Positions 43,802 to 53,995 of a stretch of 64,000 bases of DNA are shown here, one piece after another. A program made the translations under genes and the position numbers. Each line of letters begins with the position of its first letter. Positions within the stretch are counted from its first letter, which is position 1. Source of the stretch: Cutaneotrichosporon cavernicola. Taxonomy: Eukaryota; Basidiomycota; Tremellomycetes; Trichosporonales; Trichosporonaceae. The DNA is taken from the NCBI RefSeq assembly GCF_030864355.1, contig NC_083400.1:77001-141000 (forward strand). The letters run 5' to 3'. Under the pieces are notes generated by a model. The model did no database searches, was not told where the DNA came from, and saw only the letters and a program-made list of their open reading frames with translations.

Positions 43802-45163
43802 ATGTCAGGCAACGAACGTGTACGGGTGAGCTGTTTACCTTGCTGCGTGTAGCTCTCTAACCGCAGGGTATCCAGGTCCACCGGCCGATCATCTACGGCT
43901 CGCAGGCGCGGCTGTTGACTGAGGAAGAGCGCGCGTTGGCACCACCAGGACGTGAGTGGAGTGGCTAGGCGTCGCGAGGTTCCTCCGTCACGAGGTTGCT
44001 TGCGGTGCCTCCTCATGAAATGTAGCCTGGTCGGCTGATCCAGTTACTGGAACCCTCACTCACACCAGACACCCACCGCTGGACCGTCTTCCTCACCTCG
44101 GCAGCTACCCCCCTCCCAACCAAGACAGGCCAGTCGTCCACCGATGCGGCGCCGGTCGATATGGACAAAGACTACCTCCCCGGAGGAGCGGACGATATGA
44201 CGTACATGATCAAGCGTGTCGTCTTCCGCCTGCACGAAACATACTCGAATCCCAACAGGAGTGAGTAACCACTTGACCTTTGTGGATTGACCCGCAGTGT
44301 GTGAGAAGCCGCCGTACAAGGTCACTGAGACGGGGTGGGGCGAGTTCACAGTCAGCATCAAGGTGACTTTTGTGCCCGAGGCGTCGGAGAAGGCGCTCTC
44401 GTTGCAACATCCGATCAAGCTGCACCATTGGGGTGAGCCGCTCGAGGCACAAGCGCCACAACCTGAGACCACGGCAGCGGAGACGCCAAAGAACGGCGAC
44501 GAGATGAAGATGGAGGCGGGGACACCCAAGCCTGACGGTGAGGCCGAGGCGTCTCTTGCCCCGACTGAAACATCCGCGACTGAGGCGGCGACACCTGCCG
44601 AAGCGACGACGGGAGCTGCGACCCCCGTCGAGCCCGTGATTATCAACCCGTACGCGACATCTGTGGGGACATACCCCGTCCATGCGTGGCAGTACGATGA
44701 GATGGTCTTCTCGGACCCCCCCGCCAACTTTCTCACCTTACTCGAGCAGAACCCCCCCACGCCGTTACCCTCTCGCCCTCGTCGTCCGCGCGACCAGCGT
44801 GACGAGCACGAGCTTAAGACGGGCAAGAAGCGCACCAAGCTATCGGGCGCGCGGACTGGCAACACTTCGCGCGCTGGCACAGAAGCACCCGAGGGCATGA
44901 CGACGCGTGCAGGGACACCAGCGTCCGTGGCGACGCCTGCGCCTGGCCAGCCGCCTATCATCGGCGTCTCGGGTGAACTTGGTAGTGCAGACGTGCCTTT
45001 CGAATTCTCTACCGACATGGAGAAAGGCGAGTTCAACCGTCTCACGGAGACACGCGTCAAGATTGTGCGCGAGATGGACAGGTGGCGCGAGAAGCTCATT
45101 GCGCAAGAAAAGGAGCTCGTCAAGCTAAAGGAGGAGTTGAAGAACTCGATGGGGGTGCTATGA
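43802..45163 (+). CDS. YAF9: Yaf9, YEATS-domain subunit of NuA4/SWR1
   Basis: Yaf9 reads acylated histone H3 for the NuA4 acetyltransferase and the SWR1 H2A.Z exchanger. The first exon is 24 nt (ATG at 43802). Splicing gives MSGNERVRGIQVHRPIIYGS, then HTHRWTVFL, MIKRVVFRLHETYSNPNR, PPYKVTETGWGEFTVSIKV and HPIKLHHWGEP. These are the YEATS strands with the H-x-W and GWGEF aromatic-cage elements. The domain is interrupted by an Ala/Thr/Pro/Glu-rich insert of roughly 95 residues (TTAAETPKNGDEM...), after which it closes with HAWQYDEMVFSDPPANF. The C-terminus is the coiled coil typical of Yaf9/GAS41 (FNRLTETRVKIVREMDRWRE...LKEELKNSM). Four small introns. The insert in the YEATS loop is odd; the rest is standard. 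Confidence 0.92.
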
Positions 45164-45407
45164 GCGCCGGCCTGTGTACGGGAACGCAGCCGAGTACTGG
45201 TTTACTGTTGTACGAATGCATAGAGTAGCGTTAACGGCGGCGTTTCGATTGACGCCAGCAGGGTGTAGATGCTGGAGACGATGCTGGAGACTCGTCAACA
45301 GTCGCCTGCGGACCTACAGCACGCCGCATCTCACGCCAACCCTCCCCACGCCTATGTCAAGTGGTGCATGCAATGTCTCGTCTACGCGCCCGAATGCGCT
45401 CGGCCGC
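45164..45407. other. Convergent 3' region YAF9 / mL43
   Basis: A 244-bp segment with the 3' ends of two convergent genes. Nothing else seen. Confidence 0.5.
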
Positions 45408-46096
45408 TTATATCCTGTACCCGCCTGCGGGCTTGGCAGCGTCGTGCAGCGCGCTCCAGATACCACGCGCGGCCTCGTTGCCGGGCCCAGCCTCGAGCGT
45501 CGCATTCTTGAGCGGCTTGAGCTTGGCGCCAGACGCGTTGAGCAGCAGCTCGACCTTCTTGGCCACGGCAGTTGCCTCGAGCTTGTTCACGCAGATGACC
45601 TTGTCGCGGCCGTTGACTGGTATGAGCAGGGGCAAAACGGGAAGGGAGGACTGGAGCGAGAGGAGCGGCCCATAAGAGATGGCGAGAGGAGCGGCTCATA
45701 AGAGATGCGAGACTTGGCGGCTCTGCTTCTGCCTACGCTCTCGTGTTGGTTGGACTCGCCACACCCTGCTCGGACCAAGCACTCACCGTAGTGTCCGCGG
45801 ATGACGGCGGCAGTCCCGCGCTTCTGCTTGCGCACAACAACCTCGACGTCCGGGTTCTCGCGCGCGAGCTCAACCAGCGGCTTCTGGAGGTATGTCCTGT
45901 GTGTGAGCCACACCATTCTCCGAGCATCCCCGCATCTCCGACCCACGACTCACCTCAAACCAGCCTGGGACGGCGACTCGGCGTCAAAGTCAAAGATAAG
46001 CTTGCGCAGCGGGGTAAGGAAGTGCTGGTAGCCGGCGACGCCGACGGAACGGGGGAAACCCTTGCGGAGGGGCTCGAGGGCGGCCTTGTGGACCAT
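45408..46096 (-). CDS. MRPL51: Mitochondrial large ribosomal subunit protein mL43
   Basis: A thioredoxin-like L51/S25/CI-B8 domain protein of the mitochondrial 54S subunit. Three exons: from ATG at 46094-46096 (MVHKAALEPLRKGFPRSVGV...LIFDFDAESPSQAGLR) to about 45952; YLQKPLVELARENPDVEVVV...TAAVIRGHY ending 45787; and VNGRDKVICVNKLEATAVAK...AGGYRI from 45616. The core block of the family (RKLIFDFDAESPSQAGLR...ELARENPDVEV) is complete. The second intron (45617-45786) is 170 nt and holds a near-duplicate AGAGGAGCGGC(C/T)CATAAGAGATG. No separate presequence is seen, as in other mL43 proteins. It shares a 181-bp promoter with the coiled-coil gene. Confidence 0.9.
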
Positions 46097-46277
46097 GTTA
46101 CGTGAGGACTGATGGAAGAGTGGAGTAGTTGGAGTCGAGTGGTTGTCAATGTTGCGAGTTGGTATAGCGGCGGTGGCCGGGGAAAAGTCGCGCGAGATTC
46201 GAATTTGATTCCGCTCCTCCACCCAACGTCACAACAGCTACAGCATCGCTTGCTTTGCTTGAGTTGTCAATTACACC
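46097..46277. promoter_or_regulatory. Divergent promoter mL43 / coiled-coil gene
   Basis: Only 181 bp between the two ATGs. It contains the palindrome TCGCGCGA near 46187. No TATA element is evident. Confidence 0.5.
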
Positions 46278-47080
46278 ATGCCGCTCCCCCGAACCATCGC
46301 CGAACCGTACGCGCACGACGCGCTCGTCTTCCTCCCCGTCTCGGACCCAGTCCCACGCTCGCCCGCCGCGGATGTGCCCCTACTCGCAGCGGCGTTGGAG
46401 GCGCATCTGGCTGGCAGCAATACCCCTCTCCCCGCCATTACGGGGAGTATGCGCACCGCCCAGCGGAATGCTCAGGCGACGCAGAACGCTTCTCGCCTCG
46501 GAGCAGCTCGGGCCCGTGTAGGCCTCGATGAGGCGGACGTACAACTCCGTACAGCCGAGTACGAGCTCGCCCGCGTGCGCGAGGAGATGGCCGTTTGTCG
46601 CGCTTATGAGTAAGTCTCGGCTGGATAGAGCTGACAGCAGGCCGATGTACGAGACGATTTGCATGGCGTCGGAGAACGACTTCCTCGCCTCGGCCGACCC
46701 TGAAGTGCTGGCTATGCTACGTGGGGTCTTGCTTGGATGGGACTGACAACAGCACCGGAGACTGACGCCATGGGGCGCAAGTACGCTATCCTGCTTGGCC
46801 GGCTCGAGGCTGAGCTCGTCCATGTTCAGGCGCAAGAATCGCAAGTGGCCGAGATGTCTGCGCAGCGGGATGCACTGGTCCGTTCCCGCCGGGAAATCGT
46901 CAAGAAGGCTGAGGCGGTCGACGCGCTCCTCTCTGATTATTCCAAGGTGAGTGACCAAATGGTGGATGGTGGAGCTGATGACAGACGACTACGGCCATGG
47001 CGTCCAAGATACGCGATGTTGTGCGGGCTGCTGAGAAGGATAAGGACCAGGACAAGGAGGACAAGGAGATCAAGGCGTGA
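46278..47080 (+). CDS. Small coiled-coil protein, unknown
   Basis: I cannot name this protein. Start is ATG at 46278 (MPLPRTIAEPYAHDALVFLP). Exon 1 runs to about 46610. The join gives CRAYEPMYETICMASENDFL, the next PPETDAMGRKYAILLGRLEA, and the last DYSKTTTAMASKIRDVVRAA, ending KEDKEIKA. After about 60 residues of Ala/Pro-rich sequence, the rest is helical coiled coil (ARARVGLDEADVQLRTAEYE; LEAELVHVQAQESQVAEMSA). At roughly 230 residues with an alpha-helical layout, it resembles small structural subunits such as THO complex subunit 7 or kinetochore proteins, but no decisive motif is seen. Three introns of about 31-38 nt with CTGAC branch sites support that it is a real gene. Confidence 0.7.
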
Positions 47081-47383
47081 ACAGAGTGCGGCAGTAACCA
47101 AGACGATAAACACCCAGCATTGAGTATACCCCCTTCATGTATTGATAATTGTGCAGCACTTGTCGGACAAAGAGTGGGCGATAGAGAGGAAGGCGTGGCA
47201 GATGTGCCAGTTACGCAATCGTCACTCGCACCGTTTAATGTGCAGATAGTCGACCTCTCCCATTCTCACATTCTCACACCTTCCTCTGACTCTCACTCTC
47301 TAACTTAGTTTTAATCGCTTCTCTTCGTTACTTTTCAACAACCTCCTATCTACCATCCGAGACCCCATCTTGACTACTTGGCC

Positions 47384-48602
47384 ATGTATAACACGAACCC
47401 TGGCGCATACGAGATCTGCGGAGTGTACGTCCGCGGGAGACCGCAGAAGGTAAGGGCTGGTCGACTCGAGGTTTGACAGCAGGATGAGGCCAGTGGCCTC
47501 CTGCGACAGTGCGGGGTCGACTGCAAGTCCACCAACCTTGTGAAAAGGATTGATAGCGGCGCCCTCGTAGCCGCCATGACCGGCACAACCAGTGCGTATT
47601 TTCCCCAGTCATATCTGACTCCAGTTGTCCGTGTAGACGGCAAGAACACAGCTGTCAAGTGCACCCCCGGCGACTGCACTGGCTCCGGCTGCAATGTCCT
47701 CGTCGCGGTTGACCAAGCCAAGCTTGTCTTCAACAGTTCCCACCGGGTGAGCGTCGACAATTCTAGCTCCGAGATCACAATGTATCGTGGAGGAATCGTC
47801 TCAGAGTGCGTGCCTGGCGGCGGAACGAGGCAGAGCTGAACCCAGCTGCGCCAACTGCATGCTCAGCGGTGTTCCCTGTCCCCTCCGCATGCCCAAGGTG
47901 GAGCCTGAGAGCCACCATAACAAGGACACTCCGGCTGACAAGACGACCAAGGGCACTGGTCGTGTGACGAGCAACGAGGCCGAGGTGCCGGCAGGCGTCC
48001 CGGGACCCAACTCGCCCCGCTCTGCCACGTCCGTTTCCTCCGACAGCCATGTCAAGGATTGCACGACCTGCCAGCCCACACCCCGCTCTCTCACACCCGT
48101 CCTCGCCGAGAACGTGATCATGCGCGCTACTCCCATATCGCCCCAGCCACCCTCTGGCTCGCCCCGCCAGCCCACACCAGTCGCCAACAGCGTCATCAAC
48201 CGCGCTACGGTCCTCGCCTTCACTGACCGCCTACACTCTCATGCCCGTCGCCTGCTCGGAATGTACGACAATGCGGCCAACAAGAAGGCGGTCAGCGAGG
48301 CCGCGGAGGCCGTGTACACCGCTGCACGTGAAATCCGCGGCCCTGAGCAGCCTACGCGCAAGGACGCGCTCGATGCCCACGACGCGCTACATGCGCTCGC
48401 CCGCCGTATGCTGGGAGACGACGCGGACGGGTCCGAGGAGGTGTTCGAGGCTGCCAAGGCGATCCGCGAGGTGAGGCAAATCGGGATGGACTGACAGCAG
48501 GTGCTCAAGGTCAGCGGCGGCATTGTGCAATTTGGCCCGGTCCAGCCTCAGCTCGGCACTGGCCAGCCGCAGTTCGGTGTTAGTCCGGGCCATCCTGAGT
48601 AG
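47384..48602 (+). CDS. Cysteine-rich protein with a duplicated helical repeat, unknown
   Basis: I do not recognise it. Five exons (47384-47449, 47483-47591, 47625-47746, 47805-48470, 48501-48602) give 354 residues in frame, with introns of 33, 33, 58 and 30 nt. The first 100 residues have paired cysteines (YEICGV, RQCGVDCKSTN, VKCTPGDCTGSGC). Next comes PSCANCMLSGVPCP, which looks like the second half of a Zn2Cys6 finger (C-x2-C-x6-C), but the usual first half is missing. After a Ser/Pro-rich middle, a repeat appears twice: LHSHARRLLGMYDNAANKKA... and LHALARRMLGDDADGSEEVF. It ends VQFGPVQPQLGTGQPQFGVS. The third splice (47747-47804) is the least certain; one alternative donor at 47807 keeps the C-rich part too. 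A regulator is possible but not shown. Confidence 0.6.
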
Positions 48603-48930
48603 TGATGGGTGATGGGAAGTGCACATGTTCGCGGGACGAGATACAAAACTCACTAGGATGCATATTTGGAATCAGCTGGGCCGTCCGAAAACCTCTTAAT
48701 GATAACTGACCTCATCAACACGGCATCACTCGACCACCCACCTTCTTCGCACCCATACCTCGTCTCTACCTTGTCTCCGTCTTCCGCAGCCATCTTAAGA
48801 TCTCCTACGAGCTTTTGTAATGCACAACTTGAGGGGGAACGCGACGACACTCACCCAAGCCCCGGTATTGACTGGCAGCCAGCCCCGCGCTTTGCGTCTG
48901 TATCTGCATTCAACTGTGCTCTAATCATCA
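48603..48930. other. Intergenic before tRNA-Gly
   Basis: No gene seen. It includes the 3' flank of the cysteine-rich gene and the region upstream of the tRNA. Confidence 0.5.
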
Positions 48931-49001
48931 ACACTAGTGGTGAAACGGTATCATGGACGCTTGCCATGCGTTCGGCGGGGGTTCGACTCCCTCCTAGTGT
49001 A
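48931..49001 (+). tRNA. tRNA-Gly (GCC)
   Basis: Intronless tRNA. The acceptor is ACACTAG with CTAGTGT, and the discriminator is A at 49001. The D-stem is GTGA/TCAT around AACGGTA. The anticodon stem is GACGC/GCGTT with loop TTGCCAT (anticodon GCC), and the T-arm is GGGGG-TTCGACT-CCCTC. The first pair is A-T instead of the usual G-C, but both sides have changed, so pairing is kept. Confidence 0.9.
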
Positions 49002-49899
49002 TAATTGGGTCTCTTGGAGTCTCAGGAAGACATCTCTTTTGATGGAGATGGGAAAAGGGTTTTGGTGGCATGCGCCTGGTTTCCAGGGTGTCGGGGCGTC
49101 GACAGATCACCTCGACGCCTGTCTTGTACTGTACATGAGACTCTGGAAGCTGAGATTGATCTCTTCTGAAATCCCCATTGTCACTAAGACGCTTGCCTCT
49201 TCCCTGTTGCCGAGGTCACCTTTCGGCCCGTGGGTGATACTTGCGCGTCGCTGCCACCGCTCGCCCACCACCGCCTATCCACAATTCTCCTCAACGACCT
49301 GCACGCAGCTGTAGCTACGGGTAAGTGTACGACGGCGTGCCGTGTCAAATCGACTTGCGTGGCAAGAGGATGCATATGAAGGAGTGTACGATAGATCACG
49401 TGATAGAAACAGGTCGTCGTGACTGAGGAACGAGGCGCGTTGCTAAACTAACCATGTTGGTAACGTATTTGCCAGCCGAGTTGAGATGGACAGTATACGT
49501 TATGCCATTACACTCACCATCAGACTGTCTAGAGTCGACTGTGGAGCCAACAGATGTGGAGATTCAGACAGCCTTTTCCAGAACAGGATATAAACAGCGC
49601 TGTCACTGGCTGGTAGCTCTCCAAAGTGGCATATTTTCGTCTTCCTGCTTAACGCGAGCCACAGTACTGTTCAAATCCGGATTTGAACAGCGCTGTGAGT
49701 CCTCATACCCATACTCATCTCACCGCACAGTTCGCATCAACAATAAAGGCAACCCTAAACATCCGAACCAATTGCCACAATCATCTCATCTCATGAACAC
49801 TATGTCTAACGTCTACTACACGTGTGCGTCTGTCTGCGTCTCGCGCGCCAGCGCCGCCCCATCACTAGAGGCCTTTTCGCGTCGCATGCTCACTCTCCG
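49002..49899. other. Intergenic with a large palindrome
   Basis: No gene in 898 bp between tRNA-Gly and the YAK1 stop. The notable element is the inverted repeat at 49661-49696. A second copy of its arm motif AACAGCGCTGT lies near 49595-49605. Confidence 0.55.
49661..49696. repeat. 36-bp near-perfect palindrome with tRNA B-box-like core
   Basis: The central 20 bp, GTTCAAATCCGGATTTGAAC (49669-49688), is a perfect palindrome. The outer arms ACAGTACT and AGCGCTGT match at 6 of 8 positions. GTTCAAATCC fits the RNA polymerase III B-box consensus on both strands. Confidence 0.8.
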
Positions 49900-52800
49900 C
49901 TACGCGCCGTACCCATGCCCTCCTCGTCTCGGCGACGCAGCGGGCTGCTGCCCTGCAAACGGGTTGTTGCGCTGCGAGTTGGCAGACGAGTTGTACGGCC
50001 CCGAGAAGGACGAGCGTGCCGCGTGGCCCGGCGTGAACGCGCCGTACGCGCCCTGCGTCTGTGCTTGTGTCGGCTGCAGTGGCGTGTACATCAGTCCACT
50101 CATTGTGTCGCGCGCGTCGAACGCATCAAATGTCGCCGAGTTGGGCTGGCTGGTAGCAGCCGCCGGTGGATAGGTCGGCAGGTATGGTGCGCCTCCAGCT
50201 GCCGAAGACGACCCACTACGCGTGGGGTCGTACTCGTTCGTCGCCGTCAGCTGAAGCGGCGGGACGCGGCCGCGGTACTCGTGCGTGCCGATGGGCGGCT
50301 GCATCTGGTACGCCTGCGTGCCAGAAAACGACTGCGTGCCTCTGTGATGCCCGCCAAGCGACGCGAGTCCACCAGCACTCGGAGGTCCCGAGGTGCTAGC
50401 GTGGTGTGCGTGGTGCCCTTGGTATTGCCCCGGCATGACGTAACCCTGCTGCGCCATGTTGACCAGCTCAGCCTGCTCTTGCAAGTACTCGAGTTGCGCG
50501 TACGTCTGGTGCTGCAGGTTGCTCGGCTTGTGCCCGCCCTGTTGCCGCCGCTCCCACGCCTCAGCCATGTCCTCGCGATGCAGCACAGGCGTGAGCGACG
50601 AGCGGTTGCTCGGGTCGGGTGCGCCGAGGTTGGTCAGCCGCGCCAACGCTGGCGGGATCGTGTCCATCTGGTTTATTGTGTTGGCGCGGTTACGTGACCC
50701 TGGGAAGTATGAGTTGGGAGGCGGGTTGGTGGGAGCAGTGATAGTGGGGAAGCTCGCCCGCGCTCCCTGGTTGCCCGACGTCCCGCTGGGAACCCTTGGG
50801 TGGTAGGGCTGTGTAGGAGGGTGCACCTGGCTCTGGTGCTGCCATGTTGTTGGCGGGTTGTGCTGGCTCGACACGTGGGTCTTGCCAGCATACTGCTGCT
50901 GCTGTTGTTGTTGTGCAGTGTCGTACGCGTTGCCCGGTGCGAATGGCCCTTGGCGCGCCGCGTTCTGAGCAGACTGTGCTTGCACCTGAGCTTGCGCAGT
51001 CTGGTACTGATGTTGCGTGAGCCGGTGATTGTACGCTGCGGCATCCGAGTACACGCGCTGGCCGCGACCAGAAGCAGGGCTCTGGACTAACCCGCCATAC
51101 TTCTTCGAGCTCGTCGAGCTCGGCGTGGCTGGGACCGCAGAAGCCTCGGTGGTGGCGGTGGCTGGCGCCGTGCTGCTCCCGGTCGAACGCTTGGCCGGTG
51201 CAGTGGGCGGCTGCCATCAGCTTCCTGCCCGATCGGCACGTTAGCTGAACCCACCTCAAAGGGCCCCGTGTATTTCTCGCCAGTGATGAACGGATGTTTG
51301 GACGCCTGCTGCGGCGACCACCTTTTTATGGGGTCGAGGTTGAGTAGTCCCTCGACGAAGTTCATGAATGCACGACGCTGTGCCATTTCTGCCATCAGCT
51401 GTGGTTCGGTGGGCTCAGCTCACCCCTGTCAATGTCCAACTGCTTCGCGTTCTTCTTCGTTAGGGGATACTCCATGATGATGTCGCGCAGCTGCGTGTGC
51501 TTGAAGTACTGCTTGCTCGCCTGCTCCTTGGTGCGGTGCTCGCTGGCGTACTGATCCATCGGCTTGAGCTTGTACTGCTTCCGGCCATGCGCGTCAACGC
51601 CAACGCAGTTGAAGAAGTCGTTTGTCTGCTTGCCCATCTCGAGCTGATGCTGCGGCGGAATGCCGAGCATGTCGACGATGCGCGAGACCTGGTTGTACTC
51701 GCTTGTGCCGGGGAAGATGGGCAAACCGAGGAAGAGCTCGACAACGATGCAGCCGAGCGACCACATGTCAATCGACGTCGAGTAAGGAAGGCCAAGCAGG
51801 ACCTCGGGCGAGCGATAGAAGCGCGACTGGATGTACGTGTACACCGTCTGTAACTCATGACACGCCGAGCCAAAGTCGATGACTTTGATCTGGGGCGATT
51901 GCAGTCTGGGGTCAGTTGGAGTGCGTATCAAGAGGACTGACGTTTTGAGCAGGATGTTTTCCGGCTTTAGATCACAGTGGATGAGCCGCGCGTCCTTGAG
52001 CACCGCGAGACAGTCGAGGAGCTGCTGAGTAAAGACGCGCACGAGCTGCAAGCTCAACCCCTTGAACTGGTTCTGCTTGATGAGCTCGTAGAGGTTGGAC
52101 GACAGGCACTCAAACACCAAACACAAGTGGCTCTTGTGCGTGAACGAGTCGAGTAGCCGCAAGATGTGGTGCTCATCATGTGGGTCATGCTCGCGATTGA
52201 GCTGGTGTGAGCTGGCTTCTCGAGTGCAAACCGTACCAAGTTTAAAATCGCGACCTCCATCTTGCTCTGGTTCAAGTAGGCCGGCTTGTTCTTGACCACC
52301 TTGACGGCGCAGATGGCGTGTGTTCTCATATTCTGGCACTTGACGACCTGGCCGAAGGTTCCCTGGCCCAGAAGATCGAGGATGAGGTAGCTGGGGTCAG
52401 TTGGGGGCGCGGAAATGATAGGACGGGGAAAGCCAGTGGAAAAAGGAAAGGGAGTGAGCCGATGGGGAGAAGCAGAATCAAAGTATCCAGCGCGCGGAAG
52501 GTTCACTCACCGATCGCCCCCGTGCTCCCCGCCCAGCAGGTCGTTGACGAATAAGATATAGTCCCAGTCTTCATTGTCGGCGCCGTCGTTGTATACGGGC
52601 TTGCTCGGCTTCGTGAGAACGCGGCGCGGGTTGTCCGAGCTCTCATACTTGAACGCTGGGTTGCAGAGCGAGTACGTTTGCGGTAATGCAGCGGTGAGAC
52701 ACTTGAGGGGCTGGAGTCAGCGATGTGGGAACACGACAGCTTACGGAGAGGTACCCGCCCGGCACGTCGGGGTCGGCGCGGCGGCCCTGCGGGTGCGCGT

Positions 52801-53995
52801 TAACGCGGGGCTTGAGGTCATCCCAGCCACGGACTGGGCGGAGGCCCTGTCTACTCGGCGCCTCGCGCGACGAACTTCGCGGCGCCTCGTACTGTGGGCC
52901 TGTGGGCATGATGAAGCTCTGCGAGTGCGAGCGTTGGTTAGGAGGGTGGTAGAAGCCCCCGTCACGGGTGCCGGATGAGGGGGGACTGGACATTGTACCC
53001 TGCGGTGTGAGGAGGTGCGGGGACGACGCCGTGTCCTGCATTGACAATGACAGGGACTGCATGGACGGCGAGTGCGGGCTGGCCACAAGTGCAGGGCTAA
53101 CCGAACCTGATTGAGGCGAGCTCGATTGCCGAGCACTGCTGCGGCGGTAGTGGAGCCAAGTGTCGGAGGGCGGTCCCTCGCGCGGCACGTATGGGTTTGA
53201 AGGAGGCTGGGTGGATGACGAAGAGGCGCTGCCCGACTGCAGGCGTACGGGAGGTGGGGGCATCGAACCGTATCGCACTGCATTCCCTCCCGAGCTGCCG
53301 GGAGGAGACATGACGACGTCAGTGTCATTGCGCAGGTTTGTGTTGATGTACGGCATTGGCATCTGGTTGGCCGCGCCAGCTGGCGCACCACCGGGGCGGA
53401 TCTGTGCCGCGCCCGCAGAAGCAACATAGGCGGGCCCGGACCCGATATCTCCGCCCGCCATTCCGCTCTCGACGTCGTCGGAAGGGTATGAGAAGGGATC
53501 CTTTCGGCGTGCAGTGGAGAGCGAGGCGCTCCGCGCAAGCGATCCTAGCGTGCCCCCGCTACCTGCTCCGCCAGCTCCACCAGCAGTAGGGGGGTGGTCG
53601 CTGGCCCCGTACGAAGTCCCGTACGCTGGGAAGTGCATGGACTGGCGCTGAGAGCTCGTGGCGGAACCGTTTGTGGTTGCGGGTGTGGGAGTGTACGGCT
53701 GAGCGGCCGAGTATGGCGAGCCTGACGGGCGCGAAGGCGTGAGGTGGGTGGTGTGAACCGAGTGACGCTGCGGGGTGTTGGCCTGCAAGGAGTGTCCCGA
53801 TGACAGTGGTGGAGGAGGCAGCGCCGTGGTCCGCGGAGAACGCGGAGGAGGAACGTTGGGGTTGAGAGGCGGCCCCTGGTACTGGGGGGACTGGTAGGCG
53901 AGCGTCGACTGGGTTGGCTGCTGGTAGAGAGGGAGGGCAAAGTCGTCGTTGGCAGCTTGAGTTGGCGCTGAGTGATACGACGATGGCCGCGACAT
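49900..53995 (-). CDS. YAK1: Yak1 (DYRK family) protein kinase
   Basis: Yak1 is a dual-specificity kinase that restrains growth under stress and glucose limitation, acting against PKA. Start is ATG at 53993-53995. Residues 1 to about 445 are Ser/Pro/Gln-rich and disordered (MSRPSSYHSAPTQAANDDFA). The kinase region follows: YLILDLLGQGTFGQVVKCQN (P-loop), AICAVKVVKN (ATP lysine), HCDLKPENIL, VIDFGSACHE, and the activation loop YTYIQSRFYRSPEVLLGLPY with the DYRK tyrosine pair. SEYNQVSRIVDMLGIPP and the C-lobe end LDPIKRWSPQQASKHPFITG follow. The C-terminal tail (about 51248-49900) is Gln/Ser-rich with QQQQQQQ. Five or more small introns sit inside the kinase part. Exon joins near 52490-52730 are inferred from the reading frames. 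Confidence 0.93.
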
